From contig CM031878.1 in NCBI GenBank assembly GCA_018697195.1, positions 7,697,074-7,761,073 of the forward strand: a DNA stretch of 64,000 bases, given 5' to 3'. Of this stretch, positions 47,326 through 58,278 are shown piece by piece; positions within the stretch are counted from its first letter, which is position 1, and each line of letters opens with the position of its first letter. Under the pieces are notes generated by a model that was not told the origin of the DNA, made no database searches, and saw only the letters and a program-made list of their open reading frames with translations. The position numbers and the translations under genes are program-made. Origin of the DNA: Certhia americana (Eukaryota > Chordata > Aves > Passeriformes > Certhiidae).

Positions 47326-48639
47326 GGGCTGTGGGGTGGCTGCTTTCGGTGGCAGCGGTCAGCTGGGAGGGGTGGCCAGCCCTCTGCCCTGCTGCCAGCT
47401 CTCCTGCTGTGCTGTGTGGCTCTCCATGTGTTGAGCGCCTTGCTGAGCACCTTCACCTCGGCAGCCCCGGCTCTGCACTCGTTCCAGCGCTTCCCGGAGA
47501 GGTGGGACAGCCCCTTCCCGCCCCTGCTCCCGGGGCTCATTAAAGAGGCACATGCTGTGCCCTCTTGACACTTGTAACACAGGAGCACATGTCTTCAAAA
47601 AGCCAGGCCCTGGCGATATCCCCTGGGCCTGCCGCTGGCTTTCCTTCCCCGGCTCTCACAGCCCTCCCCAGAAGGGCTGTAAATTTGGCAGGAGCTGCAT
47701 TATTTCCAGACCAACCCTGTCTCACGTTTCCCCTGCCACCAGCTTAAGTATCACCCCTTCCTGCCGGCCCCACAGCCTCCCCCCGCCCCACCTGCCCCTA
47801 TTGCTGCCTGCTGCCCACCCTGCTGGTTTTCTCGACAGAGGCAGACAGGCAGGGGCACGCCTGGAAATGGATTTGTGCGTAGCCCTGCATGCCCACAGCA
47901 CACATGCACAGTCTCATATGAATGGGGAGGTGTGTGTGTCCCTGCAGACTGGAGGCGCTTGCAGCGCAGGGATCATGATCATGCTTGGGGTTGGGACCCT
48001 CTGAGGCCTCTGTGCCGGAGTGTCTTGTCTCTCCCACTGCCATCATGGAGACTTGAGGGCTGCTCTGTGTCCGAGGTCTTGTCGCAGGGCTTGTAGCATC
48101 CCTTGTTTCCTCTCAAAAATGGCCAGAAAAATCATTGCAGGTCATTGCTCGGGGTGTGACTTGAAATCACCCTTTCCAGAGGGGCTGGCAGCATCCTTCC
48201 CCGTGTCACCCCTGTGGTGGGAGGCTGAATAGAGATCCAAAGGCTGAATATCTTCTTTTACTCATCACTGCATGGGCATCAGCTTCAGGGAGCCTTTTGT
48301 TCTGGGGGACCTGGTGCAAACAGGGTTCTTTTCATCTTGCCCCCTTTTTGGAAGCTTTCTGGCAGAAAGCAGAAGAGTGTCTTCCTCCTTGCACCCACCG
48401 TGTCTCCGAAATGTTAGCCTTGTTTGGAGGATCTCAAAGTCTTGTTATTCATTAACCCCACCAGAGAGTTTCCTGGCAATTAATTTTTAATGGGTTGAAA
48501 AATTCTCTGTCTAACCCTGCTTTCTTCAGAACTAGCCTCCAAAGCCGCTGCTCACCCTCTTGGTGTTTCTAATCATTATCTCCTACATTCCTTTAGCTGT
48601 TTTAGAAACCAAAGCTGGGGAAGAAATTGGAAAGTGTTA
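47326..48639. other. GC-rich unique sequence
   Basis: GC-rich with scattered CpG (for example 47400-47560 and 47750-47900). Overlapping frames on both strands are explained by GC content. No exon recognised. Confidence 0.4.
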
Positions 48640-49270
48640 TTATTTCATTTGGGTTAAACTGTATCGCTTCAAGTTTCGCTCCCCGTGGGCACGATCATCA
48701 GCATATCTGATCAGCAAACATCTGCCTAAACCACCCGCTCACGCCTCCCGGGAAATTTGGGGAATAAAAAAAAAAAAACCTGAGACGAAACCACTGACGT
48801 CACCTCCCGGCTTTTGCTCTTTCCCCCTGAGTTTTGTTTCTAAGGGACATTTGCATAGAAAGAGGATCTTTGTTTCTGAAGGTTTTCCCAGCTCCCGCCG
48901 CCGACTCCCCCCATCTGGAAGCTTAATCCTTTCCCTGTGCTGGCTGCGGAAATCGGAGCGGTCCCTGCCTGCTCCAACCCCCTCCCTCCACCCAAAGGTC
49001 CATCAGCCTCACGGGTGCGCCGTATCACCCCAAAATAGGGCAGCAGACAGGCTGGGGGCACGGGTTTGGGATGCCTGCGGCGGCAGTGGTCCCGGCACGC
49101 CGCTTTACCCATCCCGTGCCTCAGTTTCCCTGTGCGGAGCTGCCCTGGTACCTGCGAGCTCCAGGGAGAGTTAAACGCGGATTAATCGCCACCCGTGCAG
49201 GTCCTGCAGCCCGTGCAGAGTGACACTGGGGTGTAAACGACCGGAGTCATCTGTGCTGTGCTCCGAGGGA
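48640..49270. promoter_or_regulatory. CpG-enriched candidate regulatory region with full CRE palindrome
   Basis: CpG dinucleotides are visibly denser here than elsewhere (for example CCCGCCGCCGACTCC near 48895, CCTGCGGCGGCAG near 49075 and GGCACGCCGCTTTACCC near 49094). A perfect cAMP-response element TGACGTCA lies at 48795-48802. A GGATTAATC motif (OTX/PITX-type core plus TAAT) is near 49188. A 204-codon frame crosses it but shows no domain. It could be an unannotated promoter, an enhancer or an eroded CpG island. Confidence 0.4.
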
Positions 49271-49917
49271 ATGAAGTGCTAAATTAGTCATACAACAGGC
49301 ATGGCCCATCGCAGCACTACAGGCGTGGCTGGCGCTGGGATCAGTTTGGCCGAAACCTGGGAAGCCCCCTGGACACCCATCCACCTTTCCCACTGCCTCT
49401 GCTGCTTGCCCTCACAACAGACCCTCTGACTTTATTGGCAAAACCGAGATTTTTACAACTCAGCTGCTTAAAACATGTCTGGGTTTTCTTGTGGGCATTT
49501 CCCCCTTCTCCTGAAATCATGTATGATTTTTTTTTTTTTTTCTCGAGGTGAGATAGGAGTTGGGGACTTTCACAAAATAACTTCTTCTGTAAAAATAACT
49601 ATTTGTTCCACTAAAAAAATTAGGCTTTTTTACATTTAGCTCCCCTCTGATGGAAATTTTTAAGCAAAACAAAATTTTTCCAGGGAAATAGTATCTTTTT
49701 TTTTTTTTTATCACTTGTCAAAAAGGCATATATTACCCTTTCTGTTCCTAAAAAAAATGCAGAGATGAAAAACATCTTGAGGAGCTGCAAGAGCTCTCAA
49801 CCTCTGTGGTCAGTACTATGTGGAGGGAGGAAAGCAACAACATTGTCTTCCCCAAGGAAGAGAATGCTGCTGCAAGGCAGATAAATGCCAGGATAAATCC
49901 TAAGAATGGGCTTTTCT

Positions 49918-50011
49918 CTTTCTTTTTTTATAGTTTTTTGTTGTTTGTTTTTTGTTTTGGTTTGTTTTTTTGTTGTTTTGGGTTTTTTTGGTTTTTTATA
50001 TATATATATCT
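49918..50011. repeat. T/G-rich low-complexity tract ending in (TA)n
   Basis: About 90 bp of almost only T and G, with TTGTTTG and GTTTTGG motifs, ends in TATATATATATATC. Strongly strand-asymmetric simple sequence. Confidence 0.85.
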
Positions 50012-50526
50012 AGAGCCTGCAGTGTGACCTGCTTTAAATCAACATAGGTAGCAGATGCTTAGCTGGGGTTTATGTTTTCTGGTGTGTTTTGTCAGCTGGG
50101 TGAGGGCTCAAAACAAAACCTACCCTGCCATTCAAAATGTAAACTCAGGGCAGCTCCTTGGGCTTCACCATCCAAACCCATCCCACCACCTCTGAAACTC
50201 ATGCTCTGGAAATCAGGAAGAATGCTTTGGCTCCTGGCATTTGCAGCATTACCTAGGAAGGAAAAACACCTCTGGTCTTCATCTGTGGGCAAACCTCCAG
50301 AACAGGAGGCTTGGAAGAGCAGTGCAATTCTTTTGCAGAGCTTTATAATTGATCTGAAGTCACAGGGAAACAATTAATATGGAGCCCATGGAACTGCTTC
50401 AAAACATGGCTGGATTTTTGACCCCATAGCAGCTAAAACCTAGGAAAGGGATCCAATGGAAATTGTGTTTTGAATGAATGAAGCTCATCCTGCAGTATTT
50501 GCAAGTGCAGCTGGTTTTCAGTCAGA

Positions 50527-50544
50527 TTTTTTTTTTTTTTTTTT
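50527..50544. repeat. Poly-T tract (18 bp)
   Basis: Uninterrupted T run; simple repeat. Confidence 0.85.
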
Positions 50545-51389
50545 GTTCTTTCTGTTGAAAATGCCAAACTGTTGAAAGCAAAACAGCTTGTGAAAATGTG
50601 TGGATTGTGAGGAAACTTCATGCTCACAGAGAGAGAAAGGGAGGAAGTGGTCGAAACACCAAAATGCTTGTGCATAATACACTGTAATGTATATAAACTA
50701 ATTTAATAGTAATGGGTAATTAAAATCAGGACAAAACATTTTGATTTTATCCAACTGTGCTGAGTGACTCAAAATCATTAAATTTCAGTTCACAGGGAAA
50801 GCTCTGCCTTTGTTTTGTTCCATTTTGGAATGAGGATTGTTTTGAAACACTGGTCTCTCCTGAGGAGCAATCTCTGAATTTCCTCCCAGCCATAGCTGCA
50901 GAGGGAGATGGGTGGGTCTGTTGGAGGAGGGGAACGGAGGCTTCCACCAGGGAGCTGGGCAGGAGCTGGAGTGAATTCCTGTGGGTAAACCAGGCTTGGG
51001 ACTAACCTTCAGCACAGCAGGAATCCATCCTGGGGAAAGAGGGTGCATGCAGGGCGGGCTGGACTCTGGGGATGACTTGAGTGGTGTGCACTGAAACTTC
51101 CTTGGACCTGTGTGTGCCAGCTGGGCCAGTGACGTCTCCATGAGCTCTGGTTCCCAGGGGGAAACCAGTTGGTGGAAAGCACATGTGCAGTTTTGGGAGG
51201 GTAACTCATGCCAGGGTGTTCTAGCAGGGCAAAACCAGCCCGAGCATCTCCTCCCTGAGAGGGTGCTCTGCTCCCCACCATGCACAGCCTGCCCCTGGCC
51301 CACAGGCTCATCTGGAACCCCACACGCCATCCTTGTTCTTCAGGGGCTGTTTTATGAAAGCAAAGGCAACCTGTGGTGCTGATGACACA

Positions 51390-51625
51390 AGCGATGATGA
51401 GGAATGAAAATCATTTCCAGCCTCCTTTCTCGTGTGCTGCTGGCAAGTCGGGAGTAAATCGGAGATAACGAGCAACTATCTTTGTCTGAGCACAGCCAAA
51501 GGAAGATAGGCCTGTTTTTATGATTAATTGTTGATTAATTCATTTTATATTAAAAGAAGTACTACTTTCTGTTTCTTCATTGTGGACTATTTTTTTCTGT
51601 TTGTTGTTTGAGAAAGGCAATAAAT
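51390..51625. promoter_or_regulatory. Candidate enhancer island with phased TGATTAATT sites
   Basis: TGATTAATT occurs at 51521-51529 and 51532-51540, exactly 11 bp apart (one helical turn). Nearby are GGAGATAACG, ACTATCTTTG and GAAGATAGGC (GATA-like cores) and an AT-rich flank. The stretch is free of transposons. Function is inferred. Confidence 0.32.
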
Positions 51626-52148
51626 ACCATTAAGCAAATGGGTTTCAGAGTGTTATGTGAAATAGAAACCTAGGCCTTCAAATGTGACTTTCATTTGGGT
51701 TGTGTGAGGGCTTTTTTTTATTTGGTAGGGTTTTGTGTTTGTTTAGTTTTTGCTTTTGCCTCAGCCCCAGTAAACATGTAGATCAAAAAGAGGGATGCAG
51801 ACACAGAAACCTGGATGCTCAGGCAGTACTACAAAATGGGTATAGGATGCTACAGCTATGGTTTCACACCACACTAACTGGGGAAAATTTGTTAGCACAC
51901 ACTGGATAATATGGTGGGAGGAGGTAAGGAGGGGCTGGGGTTTTTTTTTCCCATGTATGTTAAAAGCAATTTTGAGATTCTTGCATTCTAAAAGGATGCT
52001 TCTGCTATGGAAAAGAGGGTAGTCTCCTTTCAACCAAGCAGTTGAAAAAGCCTGCATACTTTCAAAATCACAATCATATTTGCAGTAGCTAAACATTCAT
52101 TTAATGGGTGAAAAGTCCTTCTTTCAGGGGAAAGAGATGTTTTGGCTC

Positions 52149-52708
52149 TGCTGTGATTTAATTGCAACCTGAAACTGAAGTACTTGGCTGTGGCTCATTC
52201 ACTCCCTGCTCGTCCCCCAGTGGGACGAGGAGTAGATTTAGAAAAAGGTAAAATCCACAGGCTGAGGTAAGAAAAGGTCAATAATGGAAATAAAGCAATA
52301 CATAATAATAGGAACAGCAATAATTTTGAAAAGGAGAGGGGTAGAGAGGAATAAACCAAAGACAGACAACTGATGCACAACATAATTTCTCACACCCACT
52401 GGCCAATGCCCAGCCCATTCCCCATCAGCAATTGGTGTCTTCCAGCCAGCTGTCCCCAGTTTATGCATTGGGCATCATGTCCTTGTTGTGGAAAGCTTGG
52501 GCCAGTTTGGGTTAGCTCTCCTGGCCATGCTTTCTCTTGTGCACCTGCTTCTTGTGCATCTGCTCTCTGGCTCTCAAAAGTCTTTAATTTAGGGTAAGCC
52601 ATACTGAGGAACAGCTAAACCATCAGTGTGTTATCAACATTATTCTCATACTAAATCCAAATCACAAGTACTTAGAAGGAAATTAGTTCTATCCCAGCAA
52701 ACACAGTA
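52149..52708 (-). mobile_element. Solitary ERV LTR (about 560 bp), candidate 6-bp target duplication
   Basis: Read on the minus strand it starts TACTGTGTTTGCTGGGATAG (the canonical TG start mutated to TA). It has a GTTGATAACACACTGATGGTT block, a TGCATAAACTGGGG TATA-like box (plus positions about 52456-52470) and a GGGCATTGGCCAGTGGGTG block. It ends ATTAAATCACAGCA. This order matches a common avian ERV LTR as I remember it. TTGGCT occurs on both sides (52142-52147 and 52709-52714), fitting a 6-bp duplication of a class II ERV with one extra base. No internal genes are present. Confidence 0.85.
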
Positions 52709-53643
52709 TTGGCTGGTGCGCCCTCCTGCCAAGCCTCTTATGACTAAATGGCATCTCAAAGCCTTCCTCCATCAGCATTTTCACTTACAAGGCCAGTTTG
52801 GATCAGTTTTCCTCTAGTGGTTAGAGTATGGGATTGGCATGTCCAAATTCCAAAGTCTCCAGCACAGCTGGTGGTTATGGACTTTCCTTATTGCTGGTGA
52901 GACAACACTGTTTTTTCCTAGGACAGGGTTTCTCTCCTGCTTCATCTCCAAAAATTCCTGGTCCAGAGGGAGCTGTAGTCTCCCCAGGTCTTGCATGGCA
53001 GCACTGACAAGGTGGAGTCCAGAAAAGAGCTGGTGACACCCCCAGACAATGACAGGGCTCCTGCCACCTCTGTTCTCTCCATCGATCCCACCCTCCCAAG
53101 CCCCAGTTACACCTTGTGCTTCCCCTCTGGTGGTTGGCATTGCCCACCTTTGCTCCCCCTTTGTTTTGTTCTCCTGTTACTTTTTATTGCTCTTCACATC
53201 CACTGTAGTTTATTTGGGTCTGAATGTGATAAACTCCATATTTGGGCTTTTTTTAAAAGCCAAATATTTGTGGAAAGCAATACTTAGCCAGACTCATATT
53301 CCATCCTTAGCACAAATCTAATCCAGACACAAGCCAAACAGCAGGATGACAACTGCTCTTAATACTCACCGTGTTTTCAAGATAATAGTTTTAATTAAAG
53401 GGAAAAGGTACTGGCTTTGTAATTGCTTCAAGATTATTCCCCATAGCTGTGTCAGGCCCACCCTGGGCTCCCTAGCTGCCTTCCCCCTTGCAGGGGGTAA
53501 CTCTGACCCTTAAACCCCCAAATTTCCCCCTTGCTGCTCCAGCCTGGTCTTTTTTAGCCCACCTTGCTGAAGAAGCTGAACCATCTGTCTTCATGGGAGT
53601 GTGAAAAGATGATCAGTGATTGAGGTGACTGCATTTGCAAAGA
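52709..53643. other. Unique non-coding sequence
   Basis: Nothing recognisable apart from short frames. It is AT-rich around 53370-53430 with a GTTTTAATTAAAGGG core. Confidence 0.4.
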
Positions 53644-53707
53644 GGATTTGATTTAGTCTATTAATTGGATTTAGTCCATTAATTAATTTTGATTTGGTCT
53701 ATTAATT
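53644..53707. repeat. Three imperfect tandem copies of a GATTTAGTCTATTAATT unit
   Basis: GATTTAGTCTATTAATT, GATTTAGTCCATTAATT and GATTTGGTCTATTAATT follow one another within 64 bp, with spacers of 1 and 7 bases. Each copy contains an ATTAATT core. Confidence 0.88.
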
Positions 53708-54539
53708 TTCAGGCTTGGTTCTGATAATCTCTTTGTTATCCCCCTTGTTCTCTCTGAAGGTTTCTTTTTATATCTGTCTACCACGCCCCAGAGACCCTCC
53801 TGGGCTAAGTGGTGAAAATGCAATTTATGATTCCGAATGCTTCCTTGTGGAGCTCATAAACCCATGCTAATCCATGGATATGATTAACAAAGCAGCTCTG
53901 CTTTACCAAGGGAGCTAGCAGGGCATTGATGGGGAGGTCTTGTCTTCATGTCTGAGCCATTCCCAAATCTCCCTAGTCCAACTCAAACCTCAGAGGGAGA
54001 GCAGCATAGAAGCGGATGGTTAATCCAGCATCTCTGACAGATAGGGGTGACACAAGGTCTTCTGTTCTGCAGCAAAGAAGAAGGAAGGGGTTACAGAGGT
54101 GTTTCAATGCCAAGGGACTTTGTCGGCTTCCACCTCCTCAAAAGCCCATTCTAGCTCCAAAACAACTCACCATATGAGTAGGCCGTGTTTTCAGCTGAAA
54201 GACCACCTGGAAGCTTTCTCAGCTCCTTTCCTGTCTGACCACGTTGTCTTACCTTGATCTGTAGCTGAGCTCTTCTCCAAAGTCAGCACCACTCACTATG
54301 AAAATCTGTTGTTTGTTCACCCTTTTGGTACCACACATGGTGCTGATCCCTCACCTCAGAGGAATGCTGCAGCACAGCAAAACTCTCATGAAGGATGGTG
54401 AATAAGTGTGGAACAGTCCTCCTTCTGACAAGTACATGAGTGACTTTGCTCATGCAGATCCAGGACAGAGGTAGCCAGATGTGTGGTAAAAGGCACGGTA
54501 AGGGGATAAGAGGCAGTGTGAGAAGCAGATGACAGAACA
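53708..54539. other. Unique non-coding sequence
   Basis: No gene or confident repeat recognised. Confidence 0.4.
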
Positions 54540-54685
54540 GATTGCTAGCAGGTGTTAAAAACAAGACAAAGGAACATGTGATAGACCTGTGGAACTGGTT
54601 GCTGCATAGTGGTGTGGAACGTAAAAGATTGCAGGGGTTTAAGAAGAGACTGAAGAAAATGTTTTTCTGGGACACTGGGGAAATG
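54540..54685 (+). mobile_element. Possible ancient CR1/L2-like LINE 3' relic
   Basis: The order CCTGTGGAACTGGTTGCTGC, then GGGTTTAAGAAGAGACTGAAG and AAAATGTTTTTCTGGGACAC resembles the 3' end of old CR1/L2-type elements ('GTGGAACTCCTTGCC...GGTTCAAAAAGGGATTAGA'). It is very diverged, so this is a weak call. Confidence 0.35.
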
Positions 54686-57164
54686 GGTGTCTGGTCCTAT
54701 CCAGCATGGCCCCCCTCCCCTTCCAAGGCTGTGTCCCCTCTACTGAAGCAGCCAGATGGAACTGCAATGGTGTTGAAACCTTGTGGCACTGGGGCTGAGC
54801 CAACATCCACTGAGCACAGATTCTCTTTATGCACACTCACACATGTGAGAGCCATATTTATGGAGCGAAAGTGGGAGTATCTACCCATCCTGGACTCCAG
54901 CACAGTTACCCCTCCCATGTCTGATCCCTGCAGGCTGTGTGAACAGGATCCAGGGTACACAAGATACCCTGCAGGAACTCATGGAGGGTCTGAAGGGTCC
55001 CAGAGTGTGTCGTGCACAGACAGACCCTGCCATGTGCTCCTGCACAGGTGTGGGTCCAGGGCTGTGACAGGATCTGCTCCCACTGGAGTCTGTCTTGTTT
55101 GGATCTGCTCTGGAGTGCCTGGGCTGCAGACTGGCACTCGGCTGTGTTTGTGATCTGCCATTTATGTGGGTAAAAGGAAAGGAAAGGCAATCTCAGCTGC
55201 CTGTTTTCTGCATGGCTTTCCTGGCCTGAGGCTTCACCAGCTTCAGTCTATTCAGTGGATCACAGCCTCTCCTGAGCTGACCCAGTGCTCCCACACTTTC
55301 TCCCTGAAAACTCTTTCTCTCTCAGTCCTGTGTCTTTCAGTCAGCACCTTGCAACCTGTCTCCTATCCTACATCTTCCTTTGTTACCAGCCTCTTGAGTG
55401 ATCCAATTCAGCCACTGCCAAACCCTAAAACATTGGTGTGCTCTGTGATTTACAAAGCACATTGCCTCCAGTGAATTCCTTGCCTGATGTTTTCAGAGCC
55501 CTTTTGGGTAGCAAAGAAGCTATACATCACAGAACAGTTGTGTTTTTCTCTTTTTTATGTTTCAGGGGATTGAGGGATTTCTGAGTTCCTTGAAGCAGCT
55601 ACAAGAGCTCAGAGCTGAGAAGATGAGCTGGACTCAGACACCTGTACATGAGGTCTCTGAGCATTCACAGAAGTTAAATCCTGGCTCCAAGGACCTTTCT
55701 CATATTTCTTGGGAGTGTCATCAGTGAGCTAGCACAGAAAGACAATAGGGTTTAATGTCCTGAGCAGGACTAAAACAGGCTGTCCTCTGTGTGTTCCCAG
55801 AAAGCCACCAGGGAGCCTGCAGACATTGCTTTGGGAGTCTCTAAGGACAGATGAGCTCTTTCTCAGCTCATGAGGATCCAGCTGCAGTTGTGGAGCACCT
55901 TCTCTCCCTCCTTGTGGCATGTGTGACCTGGAGCTGGGTGTACATGTGCAGACAGCCACCCTGCAGCAGCTCCTTGGCTGAGACCTGGCACACTCATTTC
56001 CCGAGAGGAGAGCTGGCCAGGGGGCTGCAGTGTCAAAGGTAGCTCAGCACCAGCATTTGGATACCCTTATCCCTTATTTCCCCAAGCCAAGACAAGGACA
56101 ACAACAGCATTTTTCTTTTTTCTTGGGGTTTGGGTGGGAAAAGTTAAGAGCACAGCTCCCCACTGTTCAGGAAGTCTGTGTGGTGGGCTGTGGAGGAGGA
56201 GCTGTCCAGGTGGGTCCCTCTCTTTTCCTTGAAATGAAAGGGAAGGACAGAGGTTTTTCCTCTGCATCACAGCTCCACTCTCTCTCCCAGCCTCATCCTG
56301 GAGCTTGCTGTGGGGGAAATACATGTACAGGGATAGCCAGGCTGGCTGTTTCAAGGGAATGGTGGGACCAAGCAGACCCTTCCAGAGGCTGAAATCTCAG
56401 TGTACACCCCAAACTTTGAGAAGAAGCACTCTACAGGCTCCTCACAATTTTACCATCCAGGCCTCGCACAGCAGGAAGCATAATGCACCTCTCTGGGGTG
56501 GGAAGCTGAAATTATGGCATCTGGGGCTCCCAGGGTAATGTGTTCCCACCCTCCCACAGTCAGAGAGGGAGATCTGAGTGCCTAGCTCCATCCCTCCTGC
56601 AAAGATGCTCTCGGAAGAGCCATCCCAGCCCTGGGGTTCCCCTGCTGCTTGGCCCTGGGGTTCCTGTGCTGCCCTGAGCTGTCAATGTGTGCAGGAGATG
56701 CCCTGTGGAGAAGAAAGGTGCTGGAGGGACATGCTCATCATACTAATTTCCACAGGCTTGCTCAGCTAGGTGCAAGTCTGGGGGCACAGAACGTGGTGCT
56801 TTGGAGTCTAAACAATCTGGGTGGCTGGAAAAGTCCGGAAGCCAGAGGCTTTAGGCATCCTGGGATTAATGCTGCAGGAGTGAGGGGGAGTATGCCACAC
56901 TGAAAGGGGCTGGTGACAATTAGTTCCAAACACAGCAAACTGTAATCACCGAATTATTCAAGAATAATTATGCCTTGATAACAACATTACACTTTCTATT
57001 TCCCTTATTGCTGTTCTTGTTAAATATAATTACCATGCAAATTGCACAGCATAAGCAAGCCCAGGTGATTAAAAGGGCCATGGAGGCCTTGGGTACAGAA
57101 ACTGAGGTGACTATAAGTACATATCTCTCTGCTTGCTTAGTTGTTTGTCCAGATTTTCACTTGG
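54686..57164. other. Unique non-coding stretch
   Basis: No gene recognised. A 203-codon frame (54542-55153, plus) has no domain and starts inside the possible LINE relic. The AT-rich 56920-57065 segment is listed separately. Confidence 0.45.
56920..57065. promoter_or_regulatory. Candidate enhancer island with octamer
   Basis: Unique AT-rich block with GACAATTAG, CGAATTATTCAAGAATAATTATG and ATATAATTACC, and a perfect POU octamer ATGCAAAT (57035-57042). It ends just before the 57.2 kb CR1. Regulatory role is inferred from motifs. Confidence 0.32.
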
Positions 57165-58265
57165 GAGATCACAGAAACATGGAATTGTTTAGTCTGGAAA
57201 AAATGTCTGGGATTATCAAGTCCATATTCCCAAGTGCCCCATCTACAAGCCGTTTAAATACCTCCAGGCATGGTGACACCACCAGTCCCCTGGACAGCCT
57301 GTTCCAGTGCTTGATAACCCTTTCAGTGAAGGAATTTTTTCTAGTATCCAATCTAAAGCTCCCCTGGTGGAACTTGAGGCTGTTTCCTCCTGCTTTATCT
57401 CTTGTTATATGTCAGGAGGGACTGCCCCCCACCTGCCTACACCCTCCTGTCAGAGAGTTGTCAGGAGTGATAAGGTCCTCCCGCTTTTTCTCTAGGCTGG
57501 GCTCCCCCACCGTCCTCAGCTGCTCCTCATCAGATGTGCTCCAGACCCTACCCCAGCTCTATTTCCTTCTCTGAGCACGCTCCAGCCCCCTCAGTTGCAG
57601 AGGAAACAAAGCTGAACACACAATTCCAGCTGTGGCCTCACCAGTGTCCCCAGCACAGGACACTGCTCCTGCTGGCCACACCATTGCTGACACAAGCCCA
57701 GTGCCAGTGGCCTTCTTGGCCACCTGGGCACACCCCAGCTCATGTCCAGACACTGAAAACCAGCACCTCCAGGTCCTTTCCCACTCAGCAGCTTTCCAGC
57801 CACTCTGACCCAGCTGGAGCTGCAGGGGCTTCTTGAGATCCAAGGGCAGGACCCAGCACTTGGCCCTGTTGAACCTCACACAACTGGCCTCAGCCCATGG
57901 ATCCAGCCTGTGTAGATCCCTCTGCAGAGCCCTCCTGCCCTCCAGCAGATCAGCACTCCCTCCCAGCTGGGTGTTGTTCTCAAACTGACTGAGAGTACTC
58001 TCAGTACCCTCATCCAGATCATCAGTAAGGACATTAAACAGGTCTGGTCCCAGAACTGACACTGTGACACTGTGAGGGAGCGACACTGTGACCGGCCAAG
58101 ACGGATTAACTCCATTCACCACCACTCTCTGGGGCAGGCTAGTTTTCACCTGCCAAACAGTGTACTTGTCTAAGCCATGGGCTGCCAACTTCTCCAGAAG
58201 AATCCTGTTGGAGACAGTGTCCTCATAAAGCGAGTTCAGCTTAGAGAAGTGAGGAAGGACTGAGA
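57165..58265 (-). mobile_element. Longest CR1 LINE copy: ORF2 C-terminal half to 3' end
   Basis: About 1.1 kb on the minus strand. The 3' terminus is at the left end (GATCACAGAAACATGG). The 3' UTR and the post-RT block occupy 57170-57550, and the reverse-transcriptase palm and thumb region extends to about 58265. It is 5' truncated there, so the endonuclease domain and ORF1 are absent. Several indels, including one around 57540-57570, break the frame. Confidence 0.93.
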
Positions 58266-58278
58266 GATGTGGCTCCAA
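57559..58278 (-). pseudogene. Dead CR1 ORF2 reverse-transcriptase remnant
   Basis: This 239-codon frame is the only one in the window with clear homology. CR1 ORF2 normally supplies an endonuclease and a reverse transcriptase that copies the element's RNA into the chromosome (non-LTR retrotransposition). Visible RT blocks in order: DTVSNRILLEKLAAHGLD (residues 20-37), RVVVNGV (51-57), VLGPDLFNVLTDDLDEG (75-91), then the catalytic segment at residues 99-102. There, the F/YADD box of active elements reads FENN, so both catalytic aspartates are lost. LLEGRRALQRDLHRLDPWAE (111-130) and CAQVAKKATG follow. Family knowledge says such a copy cannot prime reverse transcription. Its ATG is fortuitous and the C-terminal part is frameshifted. 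It lies antisense to the window's plus strand. Confidence 0.9.

Larger units (their letters stand above)
49271..52148. other. Unique non-coding, T-rich in its first half
   Basis: It contains poly-T runs at 49527-49541, 49696-49709 and 50527-50544, a (T/G)-rich tract ending in a short TA repeat at 49918-50011, and a possible regulatory island at 51390-51620. No gene recognised. Confidence 0.45.

Noticed and set aside
48560..49174. 204-codon plus-strand frame over the CpG-rich region
   Set aside because: GC-rich sequence yields long frames by chance. The translation is Pro/Ser/Arg-rich with no domain, and it crosses a poly-A run. I kept the region only as a regulatory candidate.
54542..55153. 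203-codon plus-strand frame
   Set aside because: It starts inside a possible LINE relic and has no known motif. Treated as chance.
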